Below, piece after piece: positions 40,047-44,923 of a stretch of DNA of 44,923 bases. The stretch lies in the NCBI GenBank assembly GCA_004296925.1, contig SCVI01000037.1, positions 1-44,923 on the forward strand. The letters are read 5' to 3'. Under the pieces are notes generated by a model, which saw only the letters and a list, made by a program, of their open reading frames with translations, did no database searches and was not told the DNA's origin. Numbering within the stretch: position 1 is the first letter of the stretch; the number at the start of each line of letters is the position of its first letter. A program made the translations under genes and the position numbers. Origin of the DNA: Patescibacteria group bacterium (GTDB lineage: Bacteria > Patescibacteriota > Minisyncoccia > Phycocordibacterales > Phycocordibacteraceae).

Positions 40047-40631
40047 TTACTTTGATGATAGGCGGACAAATCGCTCAACTTCTACACGCTCACCAAACTT
40101 ATGTACCGCTCCGTCTATTAAATCTTGTACTGATTTTTCAGGATCTTTAATGTAATCCTGCTCTAAAAGTACAATACCTTTCAAGTACGCGTCTACCTTT
40201 CCTGAAAGAATTTGTTCCTTAAGATTCTCCGGTTTTCCTTCAACCTCCTTTGCAAACAAACCTTTAATTTCTTCCATCTTTTCTGCTGGAACTTCATCAC
40301 GACGCACGTACAAAGGATTCGATGCTGCTACTTGGAGTGCGATGTCACGTGCAAGTGCTACAAACTCTTCATTCTTTGCAACAAAATCTGTTTCAGATCG
40401 AAGTACCACCATAGAACCAATATCTTGACTCGCGTGAACGTATGACGAAACAACACCAGCACCGAGTTCACGACCTGCTTTTTTAGCCGCCATAGAACCG
40501 CGTTTTTTGGAAAGAATAAGAAGTGCTTTTGCTGTATCCCCATCCGCTTCTTCAAGTGCCATCTTGCATTGCATTACAGAAATGCCTGTTTGCTCACGAA
40601 GGGCCTTCACCATGTCTGCTGTAATATTCAT
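40047..40631 (-). CDS. tsf: Translation elongation factor Ts (short form)
   Basis: Guanine-nucleotide exchange factor for EF-Tu. The 194 aa (E. coli 283) have the UBA-like N-terminus VKALREQTGISVMQCKMALEE, then SYVHASQDIGSMVVLRSETDFVAKNEEF (the TDFV core) and a single shortened C-terminal module, as in other short bacterial EF-Ts. rpsB lies upstream with a hairpin in between, the classical rpsB-tsf order. Confidence 0.95.
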   Translation of the reverse strand: MNITADMVKALREQTGISVMQCKMALEEADGDTAKALLILSKKRGSMAAKKAGRELGAGVVSSYVHASQDIGSMVVLRSETDFVAKNEEFVALARDIALQVAASNPLYVRRDEVPAEKMEEIKGLFAKEVEGKPENLKEQILSGKVDAYLKGIVLLEQDYIKDPEKSVQDLIDGAVHKFGERVEVERFVRLSSK

Positions 40632-40670
40632 ATTTTTAGAAAATCAATTACAACTATAAATAATTAACGC

Positions 40671-40691
40671 ACGCTCTTCTTTAAAGAGCGT
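40671..40691 (-). terminator. Hairpin between rpsB and tsf (attenuator or weak terminator)
   Basis: Perfect 8-bp stem ACGCTCTT (40671-40678)/AAGAGCGT (40684-40691). The rpsB stop (40691-40693) overlaps its base. There is no T-run, so partial termination or mRNA processing within the rpsB-tsf operon is more likely than full termination. Confidence 0.55.
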
Positions 40692-41425
40692 TAGACTTTC
40701 TTCTCTTCAGGTTCAGGAGTTGCTACACGACCTGCTGCTCCTTCGCGATAGGCTTCAACAATTCGATCGAGGAAGAAAGTAACACTTTCCTTTGATGCGT
40801 CATTTCCTACCACTGGATACGAAGCGAGAGAAAGATCGCAATCAGAATTCATTATTCCTACAATAGGAATATTGAGAGTTTTTGCTTCTGCAACCGCGAT
40901 ATCTTCGTGACGAGTGTCAATCACAATTAATGCATCTGGGAGTTTCTCTAAGCTAGAGATACCAAGAAAATTTGTTTCGAGACGTGCAATTTCGCGATCG
41001 AAAAGAACACGTTCTTTTTTTGTATATTTTTTTGCAGAAGCACCAGTGTCTCTCTCTTCAGTAAGCTCTTGCATGCGCTTGACGCGTTTTTTGATTTGAG
41101 AAAAGTTTGTGAGTGTGCCGCCAATCCATCGTCCAATAACATACGGCATATCAATCTCACTTGCTGCATTTTTGAGTAATCCTTCCATTTCTGGCTTACC
41201 TGATACAAAAATGACACGTTTACCTTCAGCACCAAGACCACGCACAAAAAGAAGTGCGCGCTCAAGCATGGGTGCGGTTTGTGTAAGGTCTATGATGTCG
41301 GTTCTGTTTTTAGACCCATATACAAGAGACTTCATAGTCGCATGTCTACGGGAACGAGAAAAACCAAAATGCGCACCTACCTTAAATAGGGCGTCAACGA
41401 GCGTATTTGTTTGATTGTCTGACAT
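40691..41425 (-). CDS. rpsB: 30S ribosomal protein S2
   Basis: Small-subunit protein that helps S1 docking. The 244-aa protein starts MSDNQTNTLVDALFKVGAHF, then RNRTDIIDL-type motif (GSKNRTDIIDLTQT), YVIGRWIGGTLTNF, LPDALIVIDTRHEDIAVAEA and NIPIVGIMNSDCD. I start 12 codons inside the longest frame because the S2 N-terminus begins here and an extended -10 ends seven bases upstream. The C-terminal tail is short (PEPEEKKV). Confidence 0.95.
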   Translation of the reverse strand: MSDNQTNTLVDALFKVGAHFGFSRSRRHATMKSLVYGSKNRTDIIDLTQTAPMLERALLFVRGLGAEGKRVIFVSGKPEMEGLLKNAASEIDMPYVIGRWIGGTLTNFSQIKKRVKRMQELTEERDTGASAKKYTKKERVLFDREIARLETNFLGISSLEKLPDALIVIDTRHEDIAVAEAKTLNIPIVGIMNSDCDLSLASYPVVGNDASKESVTFFLDRIVEAYREGAAGRVATPEPEEKKV

Positions 41426-41432
41426 GCTCGCT

Positions 41433-41441
41433 ATCCTAACA
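41433..41441 (-). promoter_or_regulatory. Leaderless promoter of rpsB-tsf
   Basis: Minus-strand TGT-TAGGAT (hexamer 41433-41438) ends seven bases before the rpsB ATG. Confidence 0.6.
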
Positions 41442-41531
41442 CACGAAAAACGGCTAAGCAACGAGGGTTAGAGTCTAAAATATGTCTTTTCGGCGAATTT
41501 TAAAATTCTCCACCCATTTCCCTTTTTCCAC

Positions 41532-42479
41532 TTACTCCGCAGCACTTTCAAGTTCCGTAACTTTGACCCGAAGCGTTTCAACAATACCTTCTAAGTTACC
41601 TTCCATAATTGAAGGAATATTGTGCCACGACTCTTTAATTCTATGATCCGAGACTCTGTCTTGCGTAAAATTATATGTACGAATTTTTTCAGATCTATCG
41701 CCTGTCCCAATTTGCGCTTTCCTGTTTGCGGCATGCGCAGCAGCCGCTTTCTCTTCCTCGTACGTTTCAAGTTTTGCAGCAAGAATTTGCATTGCTTTAT
41801 CACGGTTTGCTTTTTGACTCCTCTCAGACTGACAACGAACTTCGAGACCTGTGGGGGTATGAATTAAACGGACCGCGGTTTCAACTTTGTTGACGTTTTG
41901 ACCTCCTGCACCGCCAGATCGAGAAAACTCTATTTCCAAATCTCCAGGATTTAGTTCAAATTTAGGAAATTTTCGAATCGGAAGAATGGCAACTGATGCG
42001 GTAGAGGTATGAATTCTTCCTGACTTTTCAGTAATTGGGATTCTCTGAACTCGATGCACCCCCGTTTCATAACGAAGCGCTTCATAGACGCCCTTTCCTT
42101 TTATTTCAATTGAAGCAAGACCTAAATCAAGTAACTTTACTTCCCATCCTCGTTTTTCAGCATATCGTTGATACATACGTGCAAGCTCTGTTGCAAAAAG
42201 TGCCGACTCATCACCTCCAGCGCCGGCCCTAAACTCCATCACAATAGATACGGGAGACCCTTCTTCTGCCACAGAAGGAGCAAGAATGTCTTGCATTTGA
42301 GTAAGGAGTGTTTCTTGCTGTATTACTAAGCTTTTCAATTCATCTTCAGCAAGCTCCTTCATAGAAGGATCGGCTTCTGCAAGCGCCTTGACACGCTCCA
42401 TGTCTCCTGCGACACGGTCATACTCTGCTGCCATGTATGCAGTTTTTGGATTTGTTCGAAATGCTTGTATGTCATCCAT
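41532..42479 (-). CDS. prfA: Peptide chain release factor 1
   Basis: Class I release factor for UAA/UAG. The 315-aa protein (usual ~360) has the catalytic GGAGGQNVNKVETAVRL motif and the decoding region VQRIPITEKSGRIHTSTASV, with a PxT tripeptide (PIT) as in RF1 rather than the SPF of RF2. The N-terminal domain is shortened by ~40 residues. GAGG lies five bases before the ATG. It lies downstream of rpmE, a common pairing, with a hairpin terminator between. Confidence 0.94.
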   Translation of the reverse strand: MDDIQAFRTNPKTAYMAAEYDRVAGDMERVKALAEADPSMKELAEDELKSLVIQQETLLTQMQDILAPSVAEEGSPVSIVMEFRAGAGGDESALFATELARMYQRYAEKRGWEVKLLDLGLASIEIKGKGVYEALRYETGVHRVQRIPITEKSGRIHTSTASVAILPIRKFPKFELNPGDLEIEFSRSGGAGGQNVNKVETAVRLIHTPTGLEVRCQSERSQKANRDKAMQILAAKLETYEEEKAAAAHAANRKAQIGTGDRSEKIRTYNFTQDRVSDHRIKESWHNIPSIMEGNLEGIVETLRVKVTELESAAE

Positions 42480-42500
42480 ATCGTCCTCAGTGCAACACCA

Positions 42501-42525
42501 AGAAAAAGAGGAGGTGTTGTCCTCC
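42501..42525 (-). terminator. Terminator between rpmE and prfA
   Basis: Stem GGAGG/CCTCC (42510-42514, 42521-42525) with a 6-base loop, followed on the minus strand by TCTTTTTCTT. It starts 17 bases after the rpmE stop. Confidence 0.6.
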
Positions 42526-42542
42526 CCTATTCTACCGTGTAT

Positions 42543-42800
42543 CTATTTCTTAGAAGCTCGAGCTGCGCTTCGTTTCTTGAATCTATCGACACGTCCTGCA
42601 CGGTCAAGTGTTGTTTGATTGCCTGTGTAGAACGGGTGCGAATCACTTGAAATTTCAACTATATAGAGCGGGTATGTAACACCATCAAGTTCAACGGTCT
42701 GATCAGTCGCTACGGTTGAACCAATGATGAATTGAGCATTGCTACTCGCGTCCTGGAACACAACCGGACGGTAATTTTGTGGGTGTATATCGTTCTTCAT
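42543..42800 (-). CDS. rpmE2: 50S ribosomal protein L31, type B (zinc-free)
   Basis: 85-aa L31 with MKNDIHPQNYRPVVFQDAS at the start, then IVEISSDSHPFYTGNQ and RAGRVDRFKKR. The cysteines of the zinc-binding form are absent, which defines the B type. Together with the Cys-free L32 in this window, the large subunit avoids zinc at two sites. An extended -10 (TGG-TATAGT, 42810-42815) ends nine bases before the ATG. Confidence 0.93.
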   Translation of the reverse strand: MKNDIHPQNYRPVVFQDASSNAQFIIGSTVATDQTVELDGVTYPLYIVEISSDSHPFYTGNQTTLDRAGRVDRFKKRSAARASKK

Positions 42801-42809
42801 GAGTTAGAG

Positions 42810-42818
42810 ACTATACCA
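42810..42818 (-). promoter_or_regulatory. Near-leaderless promoter of rpmE2
   Basis: Minus-strand TGG-TATAGT ends nine bases before the ATG at 42800. A hairpin (42825-42843, CTGTTTT/AAAACAG) just upstream separates it from the surface-protein gene. Confidence 0.5.
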
Positions 42819-42865
42819 TTTAGGCTGTTTTATTGCAAAACAGTACGGTACGAAATAAGAATGCT

Positions 42866-44923
42866 TTAAATTTCTCTGTATCCTGGAAGCACGCGGACTG
42901 TCGTTGAAACAGATGGGTTGAAAGAACCCGCAATACACGAAAATGTGTAGGTGCTCTCGCCGCTCACTGTTACTGATTGAACTCCTGATTTCAGAGATGA
43001 CGAAATACCAGGGCCCGATATGCTGCAGGCATCTACTGCGCCAGCAACCGACCATGTAATTGTGGTTCTGTCGCCCGTACGAACGAGAGCTGGTGTTGCG
43101 CGAAGTGAGAGTGTTGGTGCAACCACAGACACTGTAGCCGAACTGTATGCGTTATTACCGGCCGCGTCACGACACGTTAGGGTGTAGAACGTCGTACTAA
43201 GCGGACTTACAGTAGTAGTGCCTGATGTACGATCACCAGTAGCAAATCCTCCTCCTGTGCATGACGTAGCATTTGCAGAAATCCATGAAAGCGTTGCTGA
43301 AGTACCACGGACAATTGTTGAAGGGAATGCTGTAAGTAATGCTGATACCCCTCCTGAGGTAGGTGGCGTGGGTGGAGTAGGTGGCGTAGGTGGGGTAGGT
43401 GGCGTGGGTGGAGTTACACATGAAGCTCCGGAACAAACATTGGTAGTACATTGAGCAGTTACAGTTGCAGCCGAGGATCCAGTACCAGTCGTGGTAGTAG
43501 TTCCTCCAGGAATCGTTGTAGTAGTTGTAGTGTTAGTTGTATTTGTGTTAGCTGTTCCAAATCCTGCAAAGAAATTGTAGTTCGTTTGATTACTTCCACC
43601 TCCGCCAGAACTATAAGAATCTTTTCTCACAAGCGAAGCTCCGGTATATGCATCGTAGAAGTAGAAAGTGTTTATAGGTTGTCCTGTTGGACTAACTTTT
43701 TCACGGACTTCAACATTACAACAGCCTCCCGCAGGAGTAATTTCATTACATTCTGCAACTAAACCTCCAATTCCTTCAGTAAAACCAACGCCGTCTTGCG
43801 TATCACCGGAACTACCAACTTTAGTACCACCAGAGCACTGCATTGCTCCTTGGAGTGCTACTGATACACCATTAGTAGTGGTGTTCGGAGTGTTGGTAGT
43901 GGTAGTGGTTGGATTACTCGTAGTAGTCGTATTAGATACCGAGGTATCGGTAACCACAACTGAAGCTGTTTTTATACCTTGCGAAGAGTACGACTTCGAT
44001 ACGGAAGCGCTCGTACCTGACAATCCTTCGGTTCCACTCCATGAATAAGTGTAATTTCCTGATCCGCCAGATGGATTCACTGTCCAAGTCACCGAAGAGC
44101 CGGGCGCCGGTGTTAATGATGAAGGCGCACACGATGCTGAAAGAGTTGGCGAAGTAACATACACCGTCGTATACGCAGAAGCAGTAGGCGCTGGTGATGT
44201 TGGTGGAGGTGTTGTTCCGTCGCTGCAGTTATACAGATCGGTTCTAATAGTGCAATCAACAATTTTGTTTACTTTACACACATTGGTGCTGGTGCTACAT
44301 GTCTTGCCTTCTGGATTTACCGGACAGTTTGGTACTGAGGAATATGCTTTATTGGGATCAGTTACAGGACATGCGAAGTCACTAATGTCAGACTCTCTAT
44401 ATTGCCATGTACCCGACGTAGCTGAAGCGACACACTCGTAGTTTGTGACATTTCCATATACGGTCCCTAGTCCGGAACAATCGTTTGGACCTTCAAAAGC
44501 GTGGCTTTTGCAAACAAGCCCTATTTGATTGGAAGTGCAACTGTTTCCTTGTGGAGGACTAATCCCTGCAACATCCTCACAAACAGGTTTTTGTATGTTG
44601 ACGGCATTGCTTCCACCTGTACAAATTTTGGTGTTGTAGGGATCGCCTTTTTGTTGCCACGTGCCAGCGCTGGATGATGTGACGGAAGAATTTGCACCAC
44701 TGCAGGTAATGGAATAGTTGGTAGTGCTGTTTAAGGGTCCCGTAGAAACGGAACCTGACGTACTGCCGGAAGTTTCAAAGCCTGTTCCCTCGCATGAAAC
44801 GGCGTTAGTTGAGGCCCATGTAAGTGTCGATGATTGATTGGACCGTATACTCTCCGGATTTGCGGTCAATGTAACAGTCGGCGCCGGAGGCGGATTCACC
44901 GTGAGCGTTGCCGAAGCTGTCGC
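42866..44923 (-). CDS. Cysteine-rich Ig-like-repeat surface protein (N-terminus beyond window edge)
   Basis: The frame is open to the last base of the window; the eight codons before the GTG at 44899 continue the same repeat style, so this is a 5'-truncated gene, not a GTG start. The seen part (~685 aa) has Ig-like modules of the PTVTLTANPESI...SSTLTW type, a Cys-rich middle (about 80-230, SGTWQ repeats), a PKD-like module (LTPAPGSSVTWTV, YTYSWSG), Asn/Thr-rich linkers, a (PPT)n linker, and two more Ig modules at the end. Twenty-six cysteines are visible. It ends RVLPGYREI, with no sorting motif or membrane helix, so it is probably secreted or attached otherwise. Confidence 0.85.
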   Translation of the reverse strand, partial: ATASATLTVNPPPAPTVTLTANPESIRSNQSSTLTWASTNAVSCEGTGFETSGSTSGSVSTGPLNSTTNYSITCSGANSSVTSSSAGTWQQKGDPYNTKICTGGSNAVNIQKPVCEDVAGISPPQGNSCTSNQIGLVCKSHAFEGPNDCSGLGTVYGNVTNYECVASATSGTWQYRESDISDFACPVTDPNKAYSSVPNCPVNPEGKTCSTSTNVCKVNKIVDCTIRTDLYNCSDGTTPPPTSPAPTASAYTTVYVTSPTLSASCAPSSLTPAPGSSVTWTVNPSGGSGNYTYSWSGTEGLSGTSASVSKSYSSQGIKTASVVVTDTSVSNTTTTSNPTTTTTNTPNTTTNGVSVALQGAMQCSGGTKVGSSGDTQDGVGFTEGIGGLVAECNEITPAGGCCNVEVREKVSPTGQPINTFYFYDAYTGASLVRKDSYSSGGGGSNQTNYNFFAGFGTANTNTTNTTTTTTIPGGTTTTTGTGSSAATVTAQCTTNVCSGASCVTPPTPPTPPTPPTPPTPPTSGGVSALLTAFPSTIVRGTSATLSWISANATSCTGGGFATGDRTSGTTTVSPLSTTFYTLTCRDAAGNNAYSSATVSVVAPTLSLRATPALVRTGDRTTITWSVAGAVDACSISGPGISSSLKSGVQSVTVSGESTYTFSCIAGSFNPSVSTTVRVLPGYREI
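43362..43415 (-). repeat. 9-bp tandem repeat encoding (PPT)6
   Basis: Six units of the GGTGGNGTN type (plus strand) encode Pro-Pro-Thr repeats that act as a rigid linker between the Cys-rich part and the last two Ig modules. Such repeats are prone to length variation. Confidence 0.9.

Noticed and set aside
42866..44899. GTG at 44899 as the true start of the Cys-rich surface protein
   Set aside because: The frame stays open to the window edge with the same Ala/Thr/Val character, and no signal peptide follows the GTG.
1..44923. CRISPR array, prophage, insertion sequence or rRNA
   Set aside because: No regularly spaced direct repeats, phage structural genes, transposase motifs or rRNA segments were seen; tandem repeats present are coding linkers.

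Overview
The window looks like a compact chromosome segment of a Candidate Phyla Radiation bacterium (Candidatus Patescibacteria, most likely a Parcubacteria-type lineage). Reasons: tightly packed genes, trimmed versions of universal proteins (SMC, PheS/PheT, ThrRS, EF-Ts, RF1), zinc-free L31 and L32, a NusB-Nudix fusion, many small lineage-type hypothetical proteins, and large Ig-like-repeat surface proteins next to a sortase. The standard code (UGA stop) fits all long reading frames. No CRISPR array, prophage, transposase or rRNA gene was seen; one tRNA (Thr, UGU) is present. No gene-free stretch exceeds 300 bases once the small ORFs listed here are counted.

Layout. 1-7.3 kb: end of an unknown plus-strand gene, then trmD, a 58-aa ORF, khpA and rpsP on the minus strand, split by a plus-strand zwf-gnd pair (oxidative pentose phosphate pathway), followed by rnr. 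7.1-13.6 kb, minus strand: nusB-Nudix and rnc, a terminator, then smc, malic enzyme, glutamate dehydrogenase and a small membrane ORF ending in a strong terminator. 13.6-15.4 kb: rpmF, two small hypotheticals, rnhB. 15.5-20.3 kb, plus strand: dnaE and thrS. 20.3-28.4 kb: a surface locus with an Ig-repeat protein carrying an internal sortase signal, a sortase, a 682-aa unknown membrane protein, and a divergent CARDB-like exported protein; a perfect 46-bp palindrome lies at its left edge. 28.4-39.2 kb, minus strand: gyrB, purD, a Nudix hydrolase, mscS, pheS-pheT, a PEGA protein, a GT2 glycosyltransferase and an AICAR-formyltransferase-only purH. 39.2-42.8 kb, minus strand: tRNA-Thr, GIY-YIG protein, tsf, rpsB, prfA, rpmE. 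42.9 kb to the end: a cysteine-rich Ig-repeat surface protein cut by the window edge.

Three regulatory or genomic themes stand out. First, many genes have a -10 box (often extended, TGnTAnnnT) ending only 6-10 bases before the start codon, which predicts leaderless mRNAs; this decided several start codons. Second, stop codons often lie inside the terminator hairpin. Third, a 25-bp palindrome occurs in frame in both trmD and pheT, with a compensatory base-pair change between the copies and the same encoded core peptide (VGPTRS); this is the most unusual signal in the window.
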